Shown: in pieces, positions 45,666-57,600 of the stretch
How the letters are laid out: every line of letters begins with the position of its first letter
Numbering within the stretch: position 1 is the first letter of the stretch
DNA from: Trichoplusia ni
Taxonomy: Eukaryota > Arthropoda > Insecta > Lepidoptera > Noctuidae
Assembly (NCBI RefSeq): GCF_003590095.1
Contig: NC_039484.1
Location: 1,054,001 to 1,118,000 of the forward strand
Direction of reading: 5' to 3'
DNA length: 64,000 nucleotides
The notes under the pieces: generated by a model
What the model was told of the DNA's origin: nothing
The model's database searches: none
Seen by the model: only the letters and a program-made list of their open reading frames with translations
Position numbers and translations under genes: made by a program

Positions 45666-48600
45666 CTAAGTACACTCTGGTTTGGGTATAGCGAAGTGCG
45701 GATTGGTGACGGCGTGCGTTTCCAAGTAGCGAGCTAAGTGTGCCATCACAATCCTCTCGCCATCGACATGCTTCCAGAATTCAGACGCTTCTTTGCGTAT
45801 GGCCTGGCCTTGGCCACACTCCTGTAAAAAAAACACATGAAGTTTTTTGGCAATTTTGTAGTTATAATTCACATGACATAACATGCCTGGTGTTTAAGGC
45901 TAGAACTAGATAAAGGAGGCCGGTAATAGAAAGACTACAAAAACAGGAAATAAATTAATTCTTAATCTAAGTTCAAACTATTGGGACACGGTATGCAGTG
46001 CTGGATTAACCACGAAGCAGGAGAAACAAATATTAAGGACCCCGCTAATAAGAGGAGACTCCGTGCTCCAACGCCTATCTGATTACAAAAAAAGTTTTTA
46101 ATTGAGCGATGCTCGTATACTCGTTATTGCTTAATACTGCTTACACTGCACTACACACAACTTGGTAGCACAGCAAATCAAAATAACGAATTTGAGAAAC
46201 TAAAGCAAAGTAAAGGACCCCGTTGGCCGAATTTGCTACAGCCCCCCGTGGTGGCTTAATCCGGCACTGACGGTATAGTACACTTTTAAGTTTCTAACTT
46301 ATTGAATTGAATCTATTTCGTGCTAACCATGTAAGAGGATAAAACTTACCGTTGGCATATCGGTCGGATGTTGTGCATCCTGCAATTAAAAATAATATTC
46401 AATTATTAAAAACTGCACACACGTAGATGCACACATCCTTAAATTGCTTAAACCAGTCGACAAAACAAAAAACAGTTACAAACTGGAGGCATCTGATTAT
46501 TTATATTCTCTTTCATTTATCTGCTATCAATAATAAGTATTGTACTTACAAATTTGATCCCGCTCTGCGTGGCAAGGAATCTTTCAATCACTTCACGGAA
46601 TGTCCCCACTTGTCTCGGCTCCTTGAAGATAAAAAAAGAAAAACGTAAATCTGTGTAAACCTTCATTTACAAACCTCCATTGAGAAAGAATTCAAGTCTG
46701 CATTTGCTTAAGGTATAAACTTAAAGAACCTTGACTAAAATACAATTGATGCATTCTCCTTTTAGCAGTACCTTATAAGAAGTGATAAGAAAAGTATGGT
46801 AATCCCTCTCCTAAGAAATACTCCTTTGAATGTTCATATAATATTAAGTGGGTACCTTCATATAACTGGCACTGGAGTCGATCAAGGCATCTGAAGGTAC
46901 TTTCATGAGGGGGTTCGACTTTGTTGCCCCCGCGTCTTGATCGAACAAAGCAAACTTGGATTTTACGAGATCATAAATCTGAAAACATAAAGATAGTACA
47001 CTAAATATGGTACATATCTCACATTTGAGAATTGGGAGGTTTCTGTAATATGCTTAGAGCGCCATCTCTTGGTGTGACTCTAACATACGTGAACACTGAA
47101 CGTTAACATACGCTCCTTTATTTTAAGCCAAATGGTAACTGTGTGTTCGCAGTCATGCTGCAGAGATGCAAAAATAATCATACAGATGGCGTTCGCAAAA
47201 TCGAGTAAGGATTCTGTCATTGTAAAATTAGCTCTTTTTCAAATAGGAAGGATTTAAAGTGATATTAAAAGGTTTAAGTGCAGTACCGTGCCAATATCTT
47301 GATGGTTAATATCATCAACGAGATCTGTGAAGGTCTCCTGGTACAACGCTGACATCCAAGGACGAGTGAAGAAGTCATAGAAATCATCGATTTGTTTCTT
47401 CTGTAAAGTAAACATTTTTAAACAGTAATTTCTTAGAAGCGTCTCTTTATACTCCAGAAAGGCAAGACTAGATACATAGAAATTACTCCTGACATAATTG
47501 TATGAATACCAAAATTGAGTCAGATGAACGTCAATAATTTTTTAAGCAATTTTACAAAAGATGAATGGTCATTTCAGCAGAGAATAATCTTCTAATCCAA
47601 AGTTAGAAGTTTAACCACAGAGGTAATGTGAAGCTTTAAAGCTTGTTTGCTCGTCGAAATTGTGACGTCAAAGGACGTGCGGAGGGTGAGGGGAGTGCGC
47701 GGCCGGCGGCACGGAACATCCAGTACTGCACCGTCCGACGCCGAACTAGGCACGTGTTGCACCCATTTTTGTCCACATTTCTGGACCGGTTCATTACCTT
47801 AATTATACTCAGATTCAATTTGTTACCATTTCTTCATCTGCTCAATACAAAAGTGCAACATGGCTCCACCTCCAAAAGGAAAACCTCAAACCAAAGGTGC
47901 TAAACAAATTTTAGTGGAGAATTCAGCAACTGTGAACTTCTATCGTAACATGGCTCTCGGATCTAGTGCAATCTATGGAGTTATCACTATAGGATTTTTT
48001 TACGACAACTTCACCATTGGAATAATTTGTTTAAATATCCTGGTTTTATTCATATATTCAACAAGCTACCACGTTATGAAATACCTTAGCCGGCCCACTT
48101 ACTCTGAAAATAATCAACTTGTTAATCCTGGTTTAGACCTAAATATGGAAGGTGGTATAGGAGAACATTTAAAAGACATCGTGATACTATCAGCTATCAC
48201 ACATATCCTGGCCGTTATTTCTAACTATTTCTGGTTATTACTGCTGCTTTTACCGGCGCGGGCATTATGGCTGCTTTGGGCAAATATACTTGAGCCTTGG
48301 TTCTTCCAACAAGCTCCTGAAGACAGTAAGCAAGCCGAAAAGAAAAGGAAAAAAATGGAAAGGAAAATGAAAAGATATCATTAACACTTCTACATTTCTA
48401 GTAACAAACTTTTTAATTATAGCTTACTAGATTTATTTATCGCGATCTAAAGCAACGGACGCAACTCAACTGACACTGAAAACCGAGAAGTGCCGAAGAA
48501 CCGATGAATGGTCCATCTATCGGAAATTACGAAGTCATCAAGTGAAACGTAGAACTCTGTATGAATGCCAACTTCGTCTAGCAGCAAAATCATCACCCAT

Positions 48601-51600
48601 ATGGATTGGTAAAACCTCTGTGAGTTCATTCCAATTGACAATCAGTACATTGCTAAAGTAAATTAATTCATAATTAATTCGGAAAATTAAAAAAAGAACA
48701 ACCCCGGGAGTGATTACTTGGTGGTACCTAATGTACGCGCATATGCAAGCGTCGACAGCCTTACACGAGTGGCTAACTTGATGACAAAGAGAGGGTAAAC
48801 AGAAGGATTTAATATCTATCTTCTTTTGGAGGACTGCTGGAGTCCTCAAAAGGAAGATGTTCAAGATGCAAGAGCGGGACGACGCCAGACGCGTGACGGC
48901 TATGGGAGGAGCGACCCTGGCAGGTATTTGACCGCTAGTGCGACATTTGCTTCGTAAATGTTAACCGATTACTTTACTGTGGCATTTATATCAACATGTC
49001 TTGTAATAACTAGTCAAAAAAATTAAAAAAATTATAAATTTTAGTCTTCTTTTTTCATAATATCCTCACGAATCAAATAAAAGTCTTCAAAGACTTGCAC
49101 GACCTTAATACCTCGGCAATCTTGTTTAGTAACTGGTGCAATAAAAGCCTAAAGATCCTGCTTTCATTTATTTGTTCCACAGAATTTATAAAGTAAAAAA
49201 TTGTTTCCTCCACTGAACCCATCGATTTTTACCTTTAGAGCTGAAGAAGTTTTATACTACAGTTTTATACTACAGAAGTTTTATACATATTTACCTTGTA
49301 ATTTACCGCACACACTAATAAGCTTTAACGTTCCCGTTTTTAAATTGTTTCCTGTACACTAGAATTTTGGGTCTTGAAGTCGCTCATACAACTCCATATG
49401 CCAATCAACAACAAAAACGGATTCGACAAAACGGAGATAATGTGTAAACCGGTGGTTAGAGAACCTAAACTACCAAATCTATAGTATCACTTCTACTCTG
49501 ACCTGGAATCTAGTGTAGAGCTTGCCAAAGAAAGCCTCGTGTTTCCCATATAGTTGTGACAATATCTCCGTGGAGAATGGCTTGTGCGAAAGGCAGGTGA
49601 CGGCGTCCACCTGATGCCGGACGTTCAGCTGCAGCTTGAAGAGGTTGTCACGCTTGTCCGTTATGAGAGTGTGTCCCTAGATGATAAGGAAACACTGGAG
49701 AGAATCTTGGGAAATTCTGCAGATTATACCTGTCTTAGATATAAATCGACTTTAAATGTTAAATGTGTCAAGTCGTTGAGTTACATTTTGCCATCGAAAT
49801 GTCCATGCTAATGGCTACCTGCTGAAACCAAGCAGTTTTTACCCTTCTAAATGGCAGTAAAAAATTATTTTCCTACTAAACAAAAGCGCCATCAGTTAGA
49901 ATGGGGACAAGATAATTCATTAAGAATTGACAATTGGGAAATGATCCTTATAATCGAATTTAACTGATATCCGAATATCATCCTTGAGTATTATCAGAAT
50001 TTTTGTATATTTGTGATACCAACACTGTTAATAAGAAGTTGTCAAAATCAATAAATCTCATTTGTAAAAGCGTGATATGTATCTTTCGGACAAGGTTTTA
50101 CCATATTTATATACTCAGTACATTACCTGTCGTGGCAATAGCTGCTGCACAGCCATGGGGGTCTCCTTACCAGGTTTCCTAAGCTTCATATAATACAAAG
50201 GTCCAGGTAAAGTGGCCGACTGAACTATTGGCGACTCAAACTTCATCACTGGTTGCCAACTGCAAAATGCATCATCCTAATTTACATACCGATTATGGCC
50301 AAACTTGATTTTTAATCCATAACAAGAAAACAGGAACAATTTTTTTATTGTCCAACTGAAGTGAAAAAAACCCTTCCCTCATATCATTTAACTCGGTCTT
50401 TGGCTACAGAGGCTAGTTTCGTTCGCAGGAGTAAAACCAATTTTAAATTAATAATCAAAACAAAATCATAACTTAATTTCAACCTATTTTCTACCTATGG
50501 ACCTGATTGATTTTTTTTTATTAGTGTATAAATCTTACAGCAAAAGAAATTACCGTCTATAAATCGAAGTCGTGGAAGGCCGTGAACTGACAGAGATGTT
50601 GTTTAAGCTGCTTCTGAACCTATGGAGTTTGAGATTAATACTATTCGTCTGTCATATATCCTTACCTTATGATAGACTAAGTGCACCGGTACTTAGTCGA
50701 TCATAAGGAGAGTGTTTACAAACAGATTCGTGAAATGTTATCTGACATTAAAATCAAGAATTTAACTTAAATGCAGGTTAAAGTCAGCAAAGAAAGTGGT
50801 CTTCTAGTTTTGAAAACAAATATGTGTAAATAAATGATGACGTTCATATTGGTATTTGTGAGAAAGATTTTCTAGTTCTATCTGACGTCATCTCTCAAGA
50901 AACACTGTTTGCAGCCATTTGCTTTCCTCATCATCAACAATCCATCGATTGTTTCTTTGGTTGTCCTCTTCCCATACCCATGCACATCCCTGTTCAATTA
51001 CTTCCTCGCCATATTATTATGTTCCTTAAGATGTCAACTTATGTACCCTAAACTGGTTGAGCTGAATCTCGGTAGAAGATCTGATGCTGCACGCCTCTCT
51101 GGGTCACCCATCACGAATGGATCCATCTTTTGCAAGAATAGTGTTGCTAGCTAGAATATGAATAGGACCATGATTAGTTGACCAAAAGGACAGCAAAAAG
51201 TTGAAACGACATGAGGTTTTTAGGTTGTTGAAGGAGTCTAAAGGTAAACCCTCTCTCTCGCTTTTCCATTTCTCCCTTTTAAGGGCAAGTGTTTCCTAGA
51301 CCTTCATGTAGGAATTGACGTCACGCTGTCTACCACGTGATGCTACTTTGCACGTTACTTTGGCCCACATTTTGGTACGCATTCGGCAGACATCGCTGAC
51401 CCAGTCGCACTGCACCTGCAAGGTGGAACACCTTGCAGGTTTATTTCCTACATCTGTGGCTTGGACTCTGGGAGCGTAGTATAGAAAAGCAAATGCGGTC
51501 CGTAATTTCGATTCCCAGTAAACTGCGCTCCATTCCTCGCTTTACTCTCAATAAATGCACCAATTAATAAAAAATAAATACCGCTTCTCCAATGTCCTCA

Positions 51601-54600
51601 GAGCAATAATCCCGATGTAGACGCCGTGTTGCATACAACCTGCGTGAGTATCTCACGCAAGTGCCCGCACCGTATATGCATGGATCGTTCGTCTCAAACG
51701 TAGGACTAACCACTAAACCACCATCGTAAACTAATCCGCTCTCGTTTATTGCTGAAATAAGGATTTATACAAACCATGGTTACATAATTAAATATTCCGC
51801 TGGTAGTATTTTATCCCAAGATAAAGTAATAAATATGTTACAAAAGAAATTTGATTTAAGGTCGATCTTATTTTCAATTCAGAATAGTCTTTTCATGGGC
51901 TGAATTCCATTTTACTAGTGATACTCCACCTCTGCACTGCACTGGCATCGTTTTGATTCGCCTCAGAGTCCACAGTATGTACACCAATTTCTGATCGTCA
52001 GCATAAAAGTGACACGTAGTAAATATAGGTACTAATGGTCAAACTAATAATCCTTGATTATTATAAATTGTAGTGATGCTCAACAACGTGGTAGATAAAG
52101 GAGCTTTGACTGACGCCGGAACTGTCATAGATCTCCAGTTAGACAAATTGCTGGCAATCGCAGAGAAAGATTGCTAGCAGCTCCAAAAGCTCCAAACAAA
52201 TAATAATCTTGATGGGACCTACCTTTGAACGCATGCAAATTGATAGCTTGAATTCCATAATAGAACAGTGCAAAGGACTTCAGTGATATAGCAGTGAGTG
52301 GTGTCATGAAGTCCAGGGATTCCACTCGGTTCCCAACTTGATGCCACGCCGCTAGATGGCATTTGCGTATCGTGTGAATACCTAGCCTCTCAACAGACGC
52401 CTGTACTCTTTCATCGATCTGCAATTTATTAGTTTTTATGGTTCTATAACAAAAGGTAAAATGAAACCCATACACTGTGGTAGTGTTCGTATCTTCAAAA
52501 ACAAGGATTGAATAGAACGACGAACGACGGTACGATATGTAATTGCACATACCTACCCGAAAATTAGGTAGAACTATCTTTGTAAGTTTCGATGCTATAC
52601 ATCGATATTAAAAAAAAGCTTCTCATTAAATATCAAAAATCGATCTACCATCTCATCATTAAAGCAGTTGACTCTTAATGGAGCAGGCTCCTCGATTGAG
52701 GGGAATGGCTCCACGAAAACTATCATCTCAGCCGAAATCCCAAGTTCTAGCAGAGCTGCAATGCTGCTGTATGCTTCGACACAATCACCGTATACAACCA
52801 CCCGGTTCTCTTTGCTCATTGGTCCACCGTATTCTTCTGTAACTCACAAACTATCGTTCGAATCGAGTATCGCGGCAATCGCGTAGTTATCTTTCTAAAT
52901 ATTTATTAAATCCTTAGCAAATAAATCTTTTGTTTTTCGTCTTAGTCTGACAAGGAAAATTAGTGTATAATCAATCACTCTGATGTTATGCATGAGAAAG
53001 TATGTTGAAATCTATTCAAGCCCTAACGGCTGAACTGATTTCGATTTTTTCGACTTCAATTTTTTTGGAAGTTGCTACTTTTTTCCAACTTTATTAGAGG
53101 AGTGTCATGTTTTGCAGCTGTAACCAAAATCCAGGAGGGAGACGAAGCGAGCAACATATAGTTTACAATACATAATAATATATTATATCTTGTACAAACA
53201 AAAGGCTACATAATTGTATATCTATTGATTCACATTTTAAAGAATTTCTTTAGTAATAAAGTCTTAATAAATAAATGGTCATACTAACTAGGATTACTGA
53301 TCATGCGCAACAGTTTTTTCAGACATATATTAGCTTCGAAAAGAGAATTAATTAGGAAGACGTTCTCTGGCGTCTCGGGAGGTATAGGTACACTGTCCAT
53401 TGAATTCTTAGGGTTGTCCATTAGCAATCGATCGCAGGGTTTACCTTTTCTAAAGAAAATAGATATTAGTAAGTTATATAAGCCAGAAAATTTGCGTGCC
53501 TTAATATTGAGCAAGACTGCACATAACACGACCATATTCATTTTATGATAGTCATGAGTAGGTTCTTTGTCCACCAATGGGACATTTAATACAGAACACA
53601 TTTCTGTCCGTGCCACATCTGTTCGGCCAACCAACTAAACTCTTTGCATCTCGAATTCAATAGGCTAATTAAAGTTTTGCTCCAGTCTAATATGAAGTGG
53701 TTATGCTTACGCTACTTCTTTAGCAAGTCCCAAAGCTTCCTTCAAGTAGTCAGGATGTTGGAACTGCTGTCCACAAGTCAATACTAGTTCGTCGTAATAC
53801 TTTGTGCCACCACCTCCGAATTGGATGCATTTGCGCTTCCTATAGACATAAGGAATCATTCGTTTTTGCACTACTCGGATATGACGAACAATATTTTCAG
53901 TGACAATTTTTTTTTTGTAGCACACCTCTCAGTGTACGACGTCTTTTTTTTCGAGGGTTGCGTTAGTATTTAATATTAGTTTTAGATCCCCAGATCATGC
54001 GAAGAAGAGCCTTTTCGTCCCAATCGTGAGACGCTCCTGGGCACCACAGAAGCGGAGCTGATCCTGGTGGCAAACCGCCCAACCGGGACCAAGCCGTACC
54101 CTATGGCGTGTTCATGCTTCACGCGCCTCACAGAATGGCTCAAAATGGCTGATGCCTGTTACTGCGGTAAGGACAAAAGAAGGGAGATGGTTGGGTTTTA
54201 GTCAGTAAAATTCTAACAGTCCCTTCTGCTCAGCCCAAAATGGGTGGAGTTATTTCATGTCTTCGCGTCCGGAAAAAAGTTCAAAGAGCCTCACCAAAAT
54301 ATTTACTCACCGATCAATCTTTATCATGACAGCGGATATGATATCAACGTAGTAGAAGAAAGGCACGCTTTTGATGTACCGGTCGGTGTAGCGTCCGTCT
54401 CTCGGCACACAGATGTCTGCGGCCTTCAGGCAGTCCACCACGGTTGGCAGTCCGTGCTCCGATACCAGCGTCACGTTACAAAACGTTAGATACTGCGATG
54501 TTGGACTGTGTAGAAACGTATGATAAGAATTTTAAAGTGTCTACTGGACAATGAGTCGTCACCCTTTACCACGCAAGCAAGAACTCATTTGCACGAGTTC

Positions 54601-57600
54601 GCTTGCATGGAACAGGATTTCGGGAGGCTTGTGGGATTTAATTGTCCTAGCTCACTACTAACCAAAAATAATTTAATAAGATTGGACAAAAAATGTTTCA
54701 AATTTGTAACAAATCTTTTGTTGTGTTTGTAACAAATAAGGAAAGTTTTACAAGAATAGGGACAAGTTCCTTCTAATTTTGATAATTATTTTCAAACGAA
54801 AGAAAAACAAAACCTATTTTTTCATAACTTTTTTTTACTAAGCTGAGGTTTTTTTCAAATGGCTTGCTTACCCCATAAGTAGCGTTTCAAGAAACGCAAG
54901 TCCTGTCCGACTGGCTCCGACCACCACTATGTTGACGTTCACAAAAACTTTGGGCATACTAGTCAAAGGGCGCTCTAAAACCCATAATGCAAATGGGCTT
55001 GCTCTGTTCAAGAAAAAAAGAGTTCAAATACATTTTAAATATCAAAGTTAATTCTTAGAAACATTTATCTTGATACACTTTTCGGGCAAATATACGCATT
55101 ATAATAAATGATCTAATAAGTAAGAAAAAAATAAAACATTGAAAAAATTACTTACAAATCTGCAAATATCTTGTTCAAATCTTTATTTCCACTAATATTA
55201 GGTACAGTGTGTCGTGGATGCACCGGAGACATGTAACCAGCTAACGACATTAAATTACGGGTCGGACACTAGTTAAAAATAAAATACCTTTTAAAATAAA
55301 CCATCATGGATACAGTAACTTCATTTTGTAAGTTAAGTCAATATTGAACCTTACATCAAGTAAGATTAAGGTCTATAAAGATACTTAAAAATAACGACTC
55401 ACCGCGTCACCTTTAGCAAAGAGCCTACAAATCCAGAAGAGAGTGGAATATCTGGAATGTCGTAGCATCTCCCTCATGTACCAGCGCGAATGGGGCAGGA
55501 ACGCAGGCGACATCACACCGGCTAATATCTAAACCAAATATTCTGTTGTCACTGCATAGCATACTGAACGCAACCGAGGCATCAGTGAGGGTATCGTGTT
55601 TCACCTACGTATACAATCTACTCTACTTTTTATTTCACCTTAAAAAAGGTTTCCTCGTACTGGCTTTACTGCTACAAGCTTAGCTTAATAATGCAGTAAA
55701 ATTGTTTTGGGAGTATTAAATAGGCTGTCGTAGGCCACGAAGCATAAGCATTTATTTAAGGTTCGCAATTAACGCTCTTTTCTAATAACTTTAGGTGGAG
55801 TTTGGAGGACGCCCCAAGGGCGATGGACCCTTGACCTAAAAAGGTAGCCGGAACGCGGAGGACCGGATGTTATGTCACAACTTCGAGCAAGACTATGTCC
55901 AGCATTAGACCTCGACAAGAAGTCACTTACCGTACCGTCCGTGCCCGTGCGACGAGCTTCAGGTTCCAAGTCATACTGCATTCGTATTGCTGTACCATCT
56001 TCTAATGGACTGCAAAATAGTTTTTATATATAGCTTAAAGTGCACCTGGACGATGACGAATAATGTAGTCTCCTTCTAGTAAAAGATTTTAACTTTTAAG
56101 TATGAGTACAAGATATATTATTCAGTATGTCCAGTGCAGATAGTAAAGGTAGGCACGGGGACCTAACAAAAAACGGCTTATTGAAAATGCGAATTTGACT
56201 AATTAAACTTACCCGATAATAATAAGTCCTATAGGTTGATTTTCGCTGAGTAATATAAAGGACTGAAGAGTATAGGACTTCAGGGTAGATTTGAATAAGG
56301 CAAGTAAAGTCTCAATGCGGGGCGCATGCTCCAGGACATCGTTCAAAGCAATCGTGTCAACCGCCTCGCCCGGGCGGACGGACAGCTTTCTACAATACAC
56401 AATTAAATAGACTTATAAGTATCCAGAACTCTCTCAAAATAATTCAAGTATTCAAACAGATTTTACCCTTTCACAGAATTCACATGTGCAACGTACAACG
56501 TTTCATTTATGTATCTCATGCTACTTCCAAACGGTGTCACCAGCTGTAAAAAAATATTAAAAAAAATTCAAGACAAAGGCTAAACATTAATTCAATACAT
56601 CCGATTAAATGAACTTACCGTGAAATGCTCTAGAAGTGGAAAAGGGGGATGATTCGAGGGGAGACACATGATGCAATAATCCCTGTCAGGAAACATCTCG
56701 AAGGCCGTTTCAAGCATGTCATAGCCATACCTAATAACATTGACCAAACTTAGTTCCATAAATAAAAGAAAATCGCAGAATTCGTTCATACATTCTAATT
56801 ATTTTAAAATGATCTTTCACAAAAATCTTCTGAAGCGCGCTCTACACTCGCTCGCGATTCTTGCTGTGAATTCACGCCGCGATTCACGGCGTGCAACCGA
56901 AACAACGAACGAAGAACGACGCAAACCGTGAACGTGAACGCGCAAAACCACACACGCGTTTCGCGGCTTTCGCGGCCTTTCGCGCCGCGAGTGTAGAGCG
57001 CGCTTTATAAGTAGAAGCCATTCGTGGAAAAGTAATAGGGACAAAACAGTAAGGCAAACAAAAATATGTCGACTTATCGCTCAATCTGGTGATCCCCTGT
57101 AAAAAATTTACCATCCACATTTGTTCTTTCTTCCTTGTCTGCATGCTTTATACCAATGATTAATTAATTAATATCAATGATTAATTACTAACTAGAACTA
57201 CCTTTCGTCATAATTTGGGTGAATAGCAAAAAGCTCTAGAAGAAAGGCATTGGGTGTTCCTGAATATCTTATAGGTTCAGGCATCTTGAAAGCTGCCCCT
57301 GCACCTCCAGACACTGTAAATTATGGGTTATAAGATTTGGTATAAGTTTTTCTTGTATCTTTAAATAACGACTTCTGCTTAATCACTGAATATTTGTTAA
57401 AGTTGATTATCCACTTAATCAAGCAATTAATCCTTGTGTTGCTAGGGGTTCCACAAACATTCAAGTCGTTTGGACAAAGATGACAGACTTAGGTCAAACA
57501 TTCGTACTTAACTTGTTTTTAACAGTTAATTTAAAAAGAGATGACTCTGACATGCTATGTGGTCCAAAGTATTTTGATTTATCAGAAAGGCTACTTACTC

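Noticed and set aside
48847..48925. Plus-strand exon-like stretch (LKRKMFKMQERDDARR then a GCAG|GTATTT donor) after TMEM208
   Set aside because: No acceptor or partner exon could be found and TMEM208 already has its stop upstream. Possibly repeat-derived.
50554..50619. Shorter version of CFAP61 exon 24 starting at 50619 in another frame
   Set aside because: It contains an in-frame TAG and leaves the wrong phase; the 95-nt version ending at the same donor fits both neighbours.
53840..53935. Upstream extension of CFAP61 exon 19 with an open frame of about 30 codons
   Set aside because: The acceptor CTATAG at 53840 gives the correct phase 2 and aligns IDR with KRKCIQF as in other CFAP61 proteins; the extension is intron.
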